DNA of 64,000 bases from Pseudomonas sp. Q11 (GCF_024494355.1 NZ_JAKNQY010000022.1:43688-107687); one strand, 5' to 3'. Positions 23,663 through 32,307 are shown, numbered from the stretch's first letter. Notes: generated by a model from the letters alone, not told the origin. Translations and numbers: made by a program.

Positions 23663-23970
23663 CAGATGTAGAGGTCGAGCCCCAGCACTTCCATATCCCA
23701 ATCGACGAAACCGGCAGTGCTCAGGTAGCTGGCCAGGGCCGTGGATACACTGCGGCTCATGGCGCGGTGATACAGCATGTCTTGCTGACGGGCGGGAAGA
23801 TTGCTCAGGCGTTGTGCCGAGGCTTTGGCAGCGCGGGCTGCCAGTTGCTCTTCGGACGGAAATTCCAGTTCGCCATTGATGTCCTCAAAGGACTCATCCG
23901 CAGCGACATTGCTGGCACGAGGCCTGCGCTTGATGGGATAGGACTGGGATGAAACGCCGTCTATACGCAT
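23662..23970 (-). CDS. Conserved small hypothetical protein
   Basis: A 102-residue charged protein that I do not recognise. The N-terminal half is polar and probably disordered (SSQSYPIKRRPRASNVAADE). The C-terminal half is helical ('ARAAKASAQRLSNLPARQQDMLYHRAMSRSVSTALASYLSTAGFVDWDMEVLGLDLYI'-type pattern). It has no signal peptide. Its overlap with the DUF72 gene indicates one operon and perhaps one process. Confidence 0.6.
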   Translation of the reverse strand: MRIDGVSSQSYPIKRRPRASNVAADESFEDINGELEFPSEEQLAARAAKASAQRLSNLPARQQDMLYHRAMSRSVSTALASYLSTAGFVDWDMEVLGLDLYI

Positions 23971-24133
23971 AACAGAATGCTCGGTATCAATGATGGCAAT
24001 TTAGCGGCACTTTCACAGCCGCGCAAATGCGCAAGTGATAACTAGAGCACATAAAGTCAAAAAGGTTTAAAAACGGCCCGAAAAAATGACGACTGGTAAC
24101 ATTGGGCGTGACTTTTGAGGGAGCAAATGACGT

Positions 24134-24221
24134 TGTGGGAGCAAGGATTGCCTGCGATGAAGATGATGCGGCCTGCCGGGGAACCGAGGCGCCCGTATCG
24201 CGAGCAAGCTTTGCTCCCACA
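24134..24221. repeat. REP pair with a degenerate left arm
   Basis: The right arm CGCGAGCAAGCTTTGCTCCC...ACA is intact. The left arm reads TGTGGGAGCAAGGATTGCCT, with several changes that break its own hairpin. The right end runs directly into the 48-bp tandem repeat. Confidence 0.75.
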
Positions 24222-24361
24222 AAGCCTGGGTTTAGCGCTCGGATTTGGGTGTTGCAACCTTGTCCCACAAAGCCTGGGTTTAGCGCTCGGATTTGGGCGT
24301 TGCAACCTTGTCCCACAAAGCCTGGGTTTAGCGCTCGGATTTGGGCGTTGCGACCTTGTCC
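24218..24361. repeat. Three tandem 48-bp units at the 3' end of tsaB
   Basis: Units 24218-24265, 24266-24313 and 24314-24361 differ at only two positions (gggTgtt/gggCgtt and gcAacc/gcGacc). Each unit on the minus strand encodes DKVATPKSER followed by TAA. The unit nearest tsaB is the real gene end, so the other two are downstream duplicates of the last codons plus stop. Confidence 0.95.
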
Positions 24362-25005
24362 CGCAAGTACACCGGTTGCGCATCGTCGGCCGGGATGGCT
24401 TCGCCGCGTTCCCAGGCAAAGCGTGCCAGGGTCAGTAAGTCTTCGGCATGGGGCAGCATCGAGGCGTCCTGGCCGCTGAGGGTGACCGCAATCCGCTCGC
24501 CGTAGCCCCAACCGGTGCCGGCGCCGAACCATTCGCCGCTGGCGTTGGCAGGCAAAGCCGCCGCTTCGGGGGGGAGCACCGCCTCTGCGCCGACCAGGCG
24601 CATCTCGCCGTCGGTCTCGCTGTAACAGCCCCAATACACCTCGTCCATGCGCGCATCGATGGCCGCCGCAACCTGACTGACGCCCTGTTCACGCAAGGCG
24701 CGCTGGGCGAGTACCGCCAGGTTGGACACTGGCAACACCGGCCGCTCCAGGGCAAACGCCAGCCCCTGCACCACGCCGATGGCAATGCGCACGCCGGTGA
24801 ACGCGCCCGGTCCACGACCAAAGGCAATCGCATCCACCGCCTGCAAGGTGGTGCCCGCATCACGCAGCAATTGCTGGATCATCGGCAGCAGCTTCTGGGC
24901 GTGCAAGCGCGGGATTACCTCGTAATGGCTCGTGACCTTGCCGTCGTGCAGCAAGGCAACGGAGCAAGCTTCAGTCGCGGTATCCAGGGCCAGCAAGGTG
25001 CTCAT
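24328..25005 (-). CDS. tsaB: tRNA threonylcarbamoyladenosine biosynthesis protein TsaB
   Basis: A 225-residue ASKHA-fold protein that scaffolds TsaD and TsaE in t6A37 formation. It begins 'LLALDTATEACSVALL' and has 'IAFGRGPGAFTGVRIAIGVVQGLAF', the TsaB signature. It lacks the metal-binding histidines of TsaD. The last ten residues and stop codon are repeated twice more downstream in tandem. It lies 93 bases after adk with a terminator between, so it probably has its own promoter. Confidence 0.93.
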   Translation of the reverse strand: MSTLLALDTATEACSVALLHDGKVTSHYEVIPRLHAQKLLPMIQQLLRDAGTTLQAVDAIAFGRGPGAFTGVRIAIGVVQGLAFALERPVLPVSNLAVLAQRALREQGVSQVAAAIDARMDEVYWGCYSETDGEMRLVGAEAVLPPEAAALPANASGEWFGAGTGWGYGERIAVTLSGQDASMLPHAEDLLTLARFAWERGEAIPADDAQPVYLRDKVATPKSER

Positions 25006-25050
25006 CGGTGTGTCCGTAAATCAGGTGGGGAAAAGTGCGCCAGTATAAAC

Positions 25051-25078
25051 AACAACGGCCCGCAAGCGGGCCGTTGTT
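25051..25078 (-). terminator. adk terminator
   Basis: AACAACGGCCCGC-TT-GCGGGCCGTTGTT (read on the minus strand), a 13-bp perfect stem followed by GTTTATA, 20 bases after the adk stop. Confidence 0.75.
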
Positions 25079-25098
25079 ATTGCTGCACAGCAGACTTT

Positions 25099-25749
25099 TC
25101 AGCTCAATGCTTCAAGCACCTTGCCGGTGATCGCTTCAACCGAACCAACGCCCGCGATGTGGCTGTACTTGGGCTTGCCCTGGGACTTGGTGGACAGCGT
25201 CTGGTAGAACTCCACCAGCGGCTTGGTCTGGGAGTGGTAGACCGACAGGCGATGGCGCACGGTTTCTTCGGTGTCGTCCTTGCGTTGCACCAGCGCTTCA
25301 CCAGTGATGTCGTCCTTGCCGGCGAGCTTCGGTGGATTATAGACGGTGTGGTAGACACGGCCGGACGGCTCGTGGACACGACGACCGGCAATGCGTTGAA
25401 CGATCTCCTCGTCGTCGACGGCGATTTCGACAACGTGATCCAGTTCCACGCCGGCCGAGACCAAGGCTTCGGCTTGCGGAATGGTGCGCGGGAAACCGTC
25501 GAACAAGAAGCCGTTGGCGCAATCGGCTTGAGCGATGCGATCCTTGACCAGCGCGATGATCAGGTCATCCGACACCAGGCCGCCGGCATCCATGATGCTC
25601 TTGGCCTTGACGCCCAGCTCGGTGCCGGCCTTGACCGCGGCACGCAGCATGTCGCCAGTGGAGATTTGCGGGATACCGAATTTTTCGGTGATGAACTTTG
25701 CCTGAGTACCTTTACCGGCCCCGGGAGCTCCCAGCAGAATGACGCGCAT
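25099..25749 (-). CDS. adk: Adenylate kinase
   Basis: A 216-residue long-form adenylate kinase that interconverts ATP, AMP and ADP. The P-loop is 'GAPGAGKGTQ' (residues 8-17). The AMP-site 'ISTGDMLRA', 'DGFPRT' and the LID ('GRRVHEPSGRVYHTVYNPP') are all present. The LID has HEPSGR, with no zinc cysteines. GAGGAGC precedes the ATG at 25749. The in-frame extension to 25944 lacks family sequence. Confidence 0.97.
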   Translation of the reverse strand: MRVILLGAPGAGKGTQAKFITEKFGIPQISTGDMLRAAVKAGTELGVKAKSIMDAGGLVSDDLIIALVKDRIAQADCANGFLFDGFPRTIPQAEALVSAGVELDHVVEIAVDDEEIVQRIAGRRVHEPSGRVYHTVYNPPKLAGKDDITGEALVQRKDDTEETVRHRLSVYHSQTKPLVEFYQTLSTKSQGKPKYSHIAGVGSVEAITGKVLEALS

Positions 25750-26040
25750 CGATGTGCTCCTCAATTTTTTTATGTAAACGCTCGGATTCGCCTCGTGGGG
25801 CCAATCTCGGAAAAACAGGATCGTGACCGCCCAAACGGCCAAAGGCTGATCAAGATACACAGCAGGCCCGACCCACACAAGCCGCCGAAAGTCGAAGGAA
25901 CCCGCGCCCGACGCGACCTTTGGAGGAGGTAGCGATCGTCGCAACCGGACAACAAACTGTCGCCTGGCCGACCTGCTGCCTCCCCTTCCGGCCCCCGTCC
26001 GGGGGACACCGGACGGGCCGTTTCGGTACGCCGCTTAACC

Positions 26041-28671
26041 TTAGCCGGTGTTGCGCAAACCGGCGGCAATCCCCGCCACAGACACCAGAAGCGCCTGTTC
26101 TACGGGGCTGCCCTGGGCAACATCCTGCTGCCGCGAACGGGCGAGCAGTTCGGCCTGCAGCAGGTGCAACGGGTCGAGGTAGGTATTGCGCAGGCGGATG
26201 AATTCCAGCGTATCTGGGCTATGTGCCAGTAGCTGCGACTGACCGGTCAACCCCAGGACCACGGAACAGGCCTGCGACAATAGGTCGCGTAAATGCTCGC
26301 CCAACGGTAATAGCCCAGGCTCCACCAAACGCTCGTCGTAGGAGCACGCAATGTCCGCGTCGGCCTTGGCCAGCACCATCTCCAGCATGTCGATGCGGGT
26401 GCGGAAAAACGGCCATTGCTCGCGCATCTGCCCCAGCAGTTCGCCCTCGCCGCGTTCCAGTGCCTTGCCCAGGGCGGTTTCCCAGCCGAGCCAGGCCGGC
26501 AGCATCAGGCGGGTCTGGGTCCAGCCGAAGATCCAGGGGATCGCCCGCAGGCTTTCGATGCCTCCGGCCCGGCGCTTGGCCGGTCGGCTGCCCAAGGGCA
26601 GACGGCCCAGTTCCTGCTCCGGTGTGGACTGGCGGAAATACTCGACGAATTGCGGATTTTCCCGCACCACGGCGCGGTAAGCCTTGACCCCGTCGGCAGC
26701 CAGTTCATCCATCAGGTGACGCCACTGGGGTGTGGGCGGCGGCGGTGGCAGGAGCGTCGCTTCCAGTACCGCCGCCAGGTACAGATTGAGATTTTGTTCG
26801 GCGATGTCCGGCAGGCCAAATTTGAAACGAATCATTTCACCCTGTTCAGTGGTGCGGAATCGCCCGGCCACCGAGCCCGGCGGTTGCGACAGAATCGCCG
26901 CATGAGCCGGACCTCCGCCACGCCCAACAGTGCCTCCGCGGCCATGGAACAACAGCAGTTCGACTTGCTGTTCGCGGCAAATGTCCACCAGTCGTTCCTG
27001 AGCCCGGTACTGCGCCCAGGCCGCTGCCGTGGTGCCAGCATCCTTGGCCGAATCGGAATAGCCGATCATCACCTCCTGAGGCCCTTGCAGCCGCGAGCGA
27101 TAGCCCGGCAGCAGCAATAATTGCTCGATCACCGGCCCGGCGTTGTCCAGGTCGGCCAGGGTCTCGAACAGCGGCACCACCCGCATGGGCCGCAACACAC
27201 CAGACTCTTTCAACAGCAACTGCACGGCCAGCACATCGGAAGCCGCACCGGCCATGGAGATCACGTAAGAACCCAGGGATGCCGCCGGCGCCGCAGCCAC
27301 TTCCCGGCACGTGGCCAGGACTTCCGCCGTATCGGCCGACGGTTTGAAATGAGCGGGTAGCAGCGGACGCCGGTTGTTCAGCTCCTCCAGCAGAAAGCTG
27401 ATGCGCTGCTCCTCGCTCCAGTCCTCATAGCGGCCCAGGCCCAGGTAGTCAGTGATTTCAGTCATGGCTGCGCTGTGGCGCGTGGAGTCCTGGCGTACAT
27501 CGAGCCGCACCAGGAACAACCCGAACGTCACCGCCCGGCGCAAGCAGTCGAGCAGCGGCCCGTCGGCGATCACGCCCATGCCGCACTCGTGCAGGGACTG
27601 GTAGCAAAGCTCCAGCGGGTCCAGCAGTTCGCGGTTGTTTTGCAGCACCTCGGCGCAAGCCGGTGTGGGGGCGGTCAACGAGGTGTGAGCCCAATTGCGC
27701 GTGGCGCGCAGACGTTCGCGCAATTGCTTGAGAACGGCACGGTAGGGTTCAGCGCTGTCACCGGCCTGGGCGCGCAGAGCCTCGCTGGCCTTTTGCATGG
27801 ACAGCTCGGCGGCCAGGTGATCGACGTCACGCAGGTACAGGTCCGCCGCCATCCACCGCGCCAGCAACAGCACTTCGCGGGTCACGGCGGCGGTGACATT
27901 CGGATTGCCGTCCCGGTCGCCGCCCATCCACGAGGCAAAACGGATCGGTGCCGCCTCCAGCGGCAGGCGCAAGCCGGTGGCGGCGTGCAGGGCCTGATCG
28001 GCCTTGCGCAGGTAGTTGGGAATGGCCTGCCACAGCGAATGCTCGATCACCGCAAAGCCCCACTTGGCCTCGTCCACCGGGGTCGGCCGGGTGCGGCGTA
28101 TTTCTTCGGTGTGCCAGGCTTCGGCGATCAGCCGTTGCAGGCGCTCGTGGATCTGCGCGCGCTCGGCGCTGGTGAGATCGCGGTGGTCCTGGGCCGCCAA
28201 TTGCGCGGCGATGGCGTCGTACTTCTGGATCAGCGTGCGCCGGGCCACTTCCGTGGGGTGGGCGGTGAGCACCAGCTCGATTTCCAGCCGTCCCAATTGC
28301 CGCGCCAGGGCCTCAGCGCCATGGCCTTCGGACCGCAATCGCGCGAGCAGTTCAGGCAGCACCCGCGTCTCGAACGGTGCGGGCCTGGACTCTTCGCGCC
28401 GGTGAATAAGTTGGTATTGCTCGGCGATGTTGGCCAGGTTGAGAAACTGGTTGAACGCCCGCGCTACCGGCAGCAGTTCGTCCTCGCCCAACTGGTTGAG
28501 GCTGGCGCTGAGTTCGGCGTCCATGGAGCCGCGTCGATCGGCCTTGGCGCCCTTGCGGATCTGCTCGATCTTGTCGAGAAACTTATCCCCGTACTGTTCG
28601 CGGATGGTGTTGCCCAACAGCTCGCCGAGTAAGTGAACATCCTCGCGCAAGCGTGCATCGATATCGGTCAT
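26041..28671 (-). CDS. ppc: Phosphoenolpyruvate carboxylase
   Basis: An 876-residue enzyme that fixes bicarbonate onto PEP to give oxaloacetate. Catalytic His138 lies in 'VLTAHPTEVARR'. Other signatures are 'FHGRGGTVGRGGGPAHAAIL' and the C-terminal 'LRNTG' end, required for activity in the family. A possible terminator stem (CCCGTCC...GGACGGG, 25994-26017) follows it, without a T-run. The 291 bases between ppc and adk contain no other feature I can support. Confidence 0.97.
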   Translation of the reverse strand: MTDIDARLREDVHLLGELLGNTIREQYGDKFLDKIEQIRKGAKADRRGSMDAELSASLNQLGEDELLPVARAFNQFLNLANIAEQYQLIHRREESRPAPFETRVLPELLARLRSEGHGAEALARQLGRLEIELVLTAHPTEVARRTLIQKYDAIAAQLAAQDHRDLTSAERAQIHERLQRLIAEAWHTEEIRRTRPTPVDEAKWGFAVIEHSLWQAIPNYLRKADQALHAATGLRLPLEAAPIRFASWMGGDRDGNPNVTAAVTREVLLLARWMAADLYLRDVDHLAAELSMQKASEALRAQAGDSAEPYRAVLKQLRERLRATRNWAHTSLTAPTPACAEVLQNNRELLDPLELCYQSLHECGMGVIADGPLLDCLRRAVTFGLFLVRLDVRQDSTRHSAAMTEITDYLGLGRYEDWSEEQRISFLLEELNNRRPLLPAHFKPSADTAEVLATCREVAAAPAASLGSYVISMAGAASDVLAVQLLLKESGVLRPMRVVPLFETLADLDNAGPVIEQLLLLPGYRSRLQGPQEVMIGYSDSAKDAGTTAAAWAQYRAQERLVDICREQQVELLLFHGRGGTVGRGGGPAHAAILSQPPGSVAGRFRTTEQGEMIRFKFGLPDIAEQNLNLYLAAVLEATLLPPPPPTPQWRHLMDELAADGVKAYRAVVRENPQFVEYFRQSTPEQELGRLPLGSRPAKRRAGGIESLRAIPWIFGWTQTRLMLPAWLGWETALGKALERGEGELLGQMREQWPFFRTRIDMLEMVLAKADADIACSYDERLVEPGLLPLGEHLRDLLSQACSVVLGLTGQSQLLAHSPDTLEFIRLRNTYLDPLHLLQAELLARSRQQDVAQGSPVEQALLVSVAGIAAGLRNTG

Positions 28672-28860
28672 CAGCAGTTCTCCAGCAAAAGGTCCGGACA
28701 GCTCTTGGGTTAGACGCTCAAGAGAGAGTGCCGACGCAAGACGTTTATGACAAGCGACGAGGGGACATTAAACCTTGTCGGACAAAGCTAGTCTCAACAG
28801 TAAGCCACACAACGGCTTGTCATTCTGCGCGCCTGCCATCCGCGGGCTATTGAGGCCATC

Positions 28861-29205
28861 ATGAAAATCCGTGAGCTCGCCCAGCATTGGGAAGAAAACG
28901 CCAAGGGTTGCCTGACCCAGACCGGCTACACCATTCATCTTGACGTGGAGGCGGCCGCACGGCTGGCGGCGATCTGCGACATGTACCCCAAGCGCCAGCC
29001 CGAGGAATTACTCGGCGAATTGATCGGGGCGGCGCTGGAAGAACTGGAAGCCAGCTTCCCCTACATCAAGGGTTCGCAAGTGGTGGCCACCGATGAAGAG
29101 GGTGACCCGCTCTACGAAGACGTCGGCCCGACTCCGCGCTTTCTCGCGCTGTCACGGCGTCATCTGCATCAACTTTCCTCGCAGAACGACAAGTCCAAGC
29201 ACTGA
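28861..29205 (+). CDS. Conserved small cytosolic protein (labelled 'pilin assembly protein' in some annotations)
   Basis: A 114-residue acidic protein: 'MKIRELAQHWEENAKGCL', a YTIHLDVEAAARLAAICDMYPKR-like segment resembling ribbon-helix-helix style helices, and 'EELLGELIGAALEELEASFPYIKG'. Relatives adjacent to ppc in pseudomonads carry pilus-related labels that I cannot justify from the sequence: no signal peptide and no pilin motif. Function unknown. It is divergent from ppc with 189 bases between. Confidence 0.65.
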   Translation: MKIRELAQHWEENAKGCLTQTGYTIHLDVEAAARLAAICDMYPKRQPEELLGELIGAALEELEASFPYIKGSQVVATDEEGDPLYEDVGPTPRFLALSRRHLHQLSSQNDKSKH

Positions 29206-29209
29206 TTCG

Positions 29210-29300
29210 TGTAGGAGCTGTCGAGCGAAGCGAGGCTGCGATCTTTCCCCTGACGCTTGAGCCTCAAGCGAAAGATCGCAGCCTTAGGCAGTTCCTACAC
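29210..29300. repeat. REP-like pair, GTAGGAGCTG type
   Basis: Arms TGTAGGAGCTGTCGAGCGAA and GGCAGTTCCTACA with inner blocks GGCTGCGATCTTT and AAAGATCGCAGCC. The element stands alone here, whereas it is nested at 6403-6505 and 38096-38201. Confidence 0.8.
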
Positions 29301-29430
29301 GCGTCCCCCCCCCCCACAAAAAAACGCATGCCTCCCAGGCCGCGAATACCGCTGCGCGTCTTGAAAGTTCAGCTTTTCTGGCGTTGACCAATCAGTCAGT
29401 AATTCTTTTGGCGATTGGCCATCCCTCGCT

Positions 29431-29458
29431 GAACTTTTGAAAAACGCCTCGGGTCACA
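29431..29458 (+). promoter_or_regulatory. Sigma-E/AlgU-type promoter
   Basis: GAACTT (29431-29436), 17 bases, TCACA (29454-29458). This fits the extracytoplasmic-stress sigma consensus GAACTT-N16/17-TCnnA. Transcription would begin about 110 bases before the DUF4398 lipoprotein gene. Confidence 0.6.
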
Positions 29459-29573
29459 CCGAGTAACCATACTGGAACGGTCGTTTAAATAAACACGCCC
29501 TGGCGCCAGCGCCGGAACAGACGTCACAGCTTCGGTCCCAGCATGGATCTGTAGTTTTTTCAGGAGTTTTCCA

Positions 29574-29987
29574 ATGGAGTTGAAGCCTATGAATACCTGC
29601 ACTGCCAAACCCTCGTCCACTGGCCTGCGCGGCCTGAAGTTGGCTGCCCTGGCTATCGGTAGCAGCTTCATTCTCGCCGGTTGCGCCGGCAACCCGCCTT
29701 CGGAGCAGTACGCAGTGACCCAATCGGCGGTCAACAGCGCCGTCAGCGCCGGCGGTACCGAATTCGCCGCCGTGGAAATGAAGTCGGCCCAGGACAAGCT
29801 CAAGCAGGCCGAGATCGCGATGCACGACAAGAACTATGAAGAAGCCAAGCGTCTGGCCGAGCAGGCCGAGTGGGACGCCCGCGTCGCCGAGCGCAAGGCC
29901 CAGGCCGCCAAGGCCGAACAGGCGCTCAAGGATTCCCAGAAAGGGGTTCAGGAACTGCGTCAGGAAGGCATGAACAAGGTTCAGTAA
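29574..29987 (+). CDS. DUF4398 lipoprotein
   Basis: A 137-residue outer-membrane-type lipoprotein. A signal region ends in lipobox 'ILAGC' (Cys37), then an alpha-helical, probably coiled-coil body ('MKSAQDKLKQAEIAMHDKNYEEAKRLAEQAEWDARVAERKAQ'-type heptads, residues about 65-130). It belongs to the DUF4398 family, often paired with an OmpA-like lipoprotein as here (PAO1 PA3691-PA3692 arrangement by recalled synteny). AGGAG lies seven bases before the ATG at 29574; an internal ATG at 29589 is a shorter option. Likely an envelope-stress gene because of the promoter at 29431. Confidence 0.8.
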   Translation: MELKPMNTCTAKPSSTGLRGLKLAALAIGSSFILAGCAGNPPSEQYAVTQSAVNSAVSAGGTEFAAVEMKSAQDKLKQAEIAMHDKNYEEAKRLAEQAEWDARVAERKAQAAKAEQALKDSQKGVQELRQEGMNKVQ

Positions 29988-30035
29988 GCCGTTCACGCCA
30001 CGACGTACTTCTCATTGATAAAAGGACGACAGACT

Positions 30036-30827
30036 ATGATGCACAAACATTTGATGATCCCCGCCCTGCTGGCCGCCTGCGTATCGCTGGCCGCGTGCTC
30101 CACCGATCCGAACGCGAATCTGGAACAGGCCCGGACCAACTATAACGGCCTGCAAGCCGACCCGGCAGCGACCAAAGTTGCCGCCCTGGAAACCAAGGAC
30201 GCCGCCGATTTCCTGGCCAAGGCCGACAAGGCCTACATGGACAAGGAAGACGAAGCCAAGGTTGACCAACTGGCCTACCTGACCAACCAGCGCGTGGAAG
30301 TGGCCAAGCAGACCATCGCCCTGCGCACCGCCGAAGCCGAGCTGAAAAACGCCGGTGACGAACGCGCCCGTGCACTTCTTGAAGCCCGTAACGCGCAGAT
30401 CAAGCAACTGCAAGACAGCCTCAACGCCAAGCAGACCGAACGCGGTACGCTGGTGACCTTCGGTGACGTGCTGTTCGCCACCAACAAGTCCGATCTGCGT
30501 TCCAGCGGCCTGGTCAACGTGAACAAGCTGGCGCAGTTCCTCCAGGAAAACCCCGACCGTAAGGTGATTGTCGAAGGCTACACCGACAGCACCGGTTCGG
30601 ATTCCTACAACCAGTCGCTGTCCGAGCGCCGCGCCAGCTCCGTACGAATGGCTCTGGTGAAAATGGGCGTCGACCCGGCGCGCATCGTGACCCAGGGTTA
30701 CGGCAAGGAATTCCCGGTGGCGGACAACACCAGCGTCTCGGGCCGTGCGATGAACCGTCGGGTGGAGGTGACCATCTCCAACGACAACCAGCCAGTCGCC
30801 CCGCGCTCGACCATGAGCGCCAACTGA
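30036..30827 (+). CDS. OmpA-family lipoprotein (LptF/lipotoxin-F type)
   Basis: A 263-residue lipoprotein. Lipobox 'SLAAC' (Cys21), a helical DUF4398-like stretch (residues about 25-135), then an OmpA-like peptidoglycan-binding domain: 'GDVLFATNKSDLRSSG', 'VIVEGYTDSTGSDSYNQSLSERRASSVRMAL' and 'RIVTQGYGKEFPVADN...NRRVEVTI'. It should tether the outer membrane to peptidoglycan. The homolog in P. aeruginosa is known as lipotoxin F and depends on AlgU; I leave the symbol blank because lptF usually means the LPS transporter. AAAGGACG precedes the ATG at 30036. Operon with the DUF4398 gene, 48-base gap. Confidence 0.85.
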   Translation: MMHKHLMIPALLAACVSLAACSTDPNANLEQARTNYNGLQADPAATKVAALETKDAADFLAKADKAYMDKEDEAKVDQLAYLTNQRVEVAKQTIALRTAEAELKNAGDERARALLEARNAQIKQLQDSLNAKQTERGTLVTFGDVLFATNKSDLRSSGLVNVNKLAQFLQENPDRKVIVEGYTDSTGSDSYNQSLSERRASSVRMALVKMGVDPARIVTQGYGKEFPVADNTSVSGRAMNRRVEVTISNDNQPVAPRSTMSAN

Positions 30828-30843
30828 TCGGCTGACTGCAACT

Positions 30844-30882
30844 GAAAAAGCCCCGCCTGACTTGATCAGGCGGGGCTTTTTC
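30844..30882. terminator. Strong bidirectional terminator
   Basis: GAAAAAGCCCCGCCTGA-CTTGA-TCAGGCGGGGCTTTTTC: perfect stem with A-run and T-run on the two sides, 17 bases after the OmpA-lipoprotein stop. Confidence 0.92.
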
Positions 30883-30917
30883 ATGCCAAACACTATTTCG
30901 GGGCTGAACACATACCT

Positions 30918-31007
30918 TGTGGGAGCGAGCCTGCTCGCGATAGCGGTGGATCAGTTGCATCTGCATTGGCTGACCCGCCGCTATCGCGAGCAGGCTCGCT
31001 CCCACAG
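30918..31007. repeat. REP pair, GCGAGCCTGCTCGC core
   Basis: Head-out pair with arms extended by CGATAGCGG/CCGCTATCG, between convergent genes. Confidence 0.88.
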
Positions 31008-31035
31008 GGGGAAATTGTGGCGTTCTTGAAATGGC

Positions 31036-31365
31036 CTACGGCTCAAGCTTCTGCGGCGTCTCCTGCCCCATGCACCGCACCGCACGCTTCTTCTCATTGA
31101 TCAGCACGCCGGTCAGGCCTTTCTGTTCGGTGTCGAACAGCACCAGCACGCCATCGATGCATTGGGCGACTTGCGGTGCAGGCTCCAGGGCGACTTTGTA
31201 ATCTTCGCCCGGCACGGTCTTGAGCATCGTGAACTCGTTGAGCAGCAACGCATCCTCGGGTTTGGCGAAGTGCAGGTAGCCGTAGTACCAGAGCACCGCG
31301 ACGGTGCCGAGGATGCTGCAGATACCGGTGATGACCAGGGGGATGGCGTTACGTTCTTCGCTCAT
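31036..31365 (-). CDS. Small membrane-anchored hypothetical protein
   Basis: A 109-residue protein with one N-terminal membrane helix ('IPLVITGICSILGTVAVLWYYGYL', residues about 8-31), then a periplasmic domain with two cysteines ('VAQCIDGVLVLFD' and 'AVRCMGQE') that could form a disulfide. I do not recognise the family. Its ATG overlaps the stop of the hydrolase gene (ATGA), so the two are coupled and may act together at the inner membrane. Confidence 0.65.
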   Translation of the reverse strand: MSEERNAIPLVITGICSILGTVAVLWYYGYLHFAKPEDALLLNEFTMLKTVPGEDYKVALEPAPQVAQCIDGVLVLFDTEQKGLTGVLINEKKRAVRCMGQETPQKLEP

Positions 31366-32267
31366 TGCGGGCTCTCTGAAGATTCAACGGATGATTTCGG
31401 ATAATTCGGGATCTCGCCCAGGCGGCGCAGACCGTCGAAGTGCCAGGGGTCGTCGAGATAGCGCAGCATCACCGTCCGCCAGACCGGGTCGGCGAATGTC
31501 TGCACGTGTCCACCGCGAGTCAGTTGCAGGACCCGGGGTGGCGGCGCAGCTTGATACAGACGGATGCCGTTGGAAAGAGGCACGATGGGATCATCGAGGC
31601 TGTGGTAGATCAATTTCGGTACGCCCTTCAGCTGCGCCACCGAGCCGATTGCACTGTCACCGTCCGGCACCAGCCAGGACAGCGGCACCTGCAACGCCCA
31701 GGTCAGCCATGAAGTACTCAGGGCGAAACGCCCCACATCGCGATAACTGGCGGGCACGCCATCGAGCACCAGGGCCTTGAGTTGCTGCTGACGCTCGGGA
31801 TGATCGGCCAGGTAATGCACCGCCAGCGCGCCACCCAGGCTCTGGCCGAGCAACACCAGCGGCTTGCCTTGAACCTGAGGCGCCTGGTCGAGCCATTTGA
31901 ATGCTGCGTCGATGTCCTGATAGATCGCCGGCAGGCTCGGCTCGCCTTCGGACCGGCCGTAACCGCGGTAATCCACCATCAACACTTGGTAGCCCTGCTC
32001 CGGTAACCACCAGCTCCCCCCCAGATGCCAGGCCAGGTTGCCGCCGTTGCCGTGCAAGTGCAGTACGGTGCCCTTGACCTCCACCCCTTGTTTGACCGGC
32101 AGCCACCAGCCGTGGAGCCTGACACCGTCGGCGGTGGTCAGGGTGACGTCGCGGTAGTCGAGCTTGGCCTGTTCCGGGGTAAAAGGCAGGCCGCGTTCGG
32201 GGTAGAACAGCAGGGAACTGCAACCGCTCAGGGTCAGCAGCAGGCATAAGATGCCGAGGGTTCGCAT
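31362..32267 (-). CDS. Alpha/beta-hydrolase lipoprotein
   Basis: A 301-residue hydrolase with a lipobox 'LTLSGC' (Cys16), so it is anchored to a membrane facing the periplasm. The fold motifs are 'VLHLHGNGGN' (oxyanion hole), nucleophile elbow 'LLGQSLGGALA', 'SLDDPIVPL' (acid) and 'TRGGHVQTF' (His). It resembles the YfhR/BEM46-like group. The substrate is unknown; an ester or lipid is likely. The start at 32267 gives a proper signal peptide. The extension to 32408 is translated REP sequence and should not be annotated. Confidence 0.85.
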   Translation of the reverse strand: MRTLGILCLLLTLSGCSSLLFYPERGLPFTPEQAKLDYRDVTLTTADGVRLHGWWLPVKQGVEVKGTVLHLHGNGGNLAWHLGGSWWLPEQGYQVLMVDYRGYGRSEGEPSLPAIYQDIDAAFKWLDQAPQVQGKPLVLLGQSLGGALAVHYLADHPERQQQLKALVLDGVPASYRDVGRFALSTSWLTWALQVPLSWLVPDGDSAIGSVAQLKGVPKLIYHSLDDPIVPLSNGIRLYQAAPPPRVLQLTRGGHVQTFADPVWRTVMLRYLDDPWHFDGLRRLGEIPNYPKSSVESSESPQ

Positions 32268-32307
32268 CCGGTGAAACCTCGCAAAAAATAAATGAAACAC
32301 CGTCCCC

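Larger units (their letters stand above)
29206..29573. other. Intergenic stretch with REP pair, poly-C tract and AlgU-type promoter
   Basis: No gene. It contains a GTAGGAGCTG-type REP pair (29210-29300), an 11-C run (29305-29315) followed by CAAAAAAA-rich sequence, and the promoter-like element at 29431-29458 upstream of the DUF4398 gene. Confidence 0.7.

Noticed and set aside
24057..24634. Repeat protein ORFs covering the tandem units (QIRALNPGFVG... pattern)
   Set aside because: They are antisense or alternate-frame readings of the tsaB 3' repeat and the REP pair. The repeat is explained by the tsaB stop codons.
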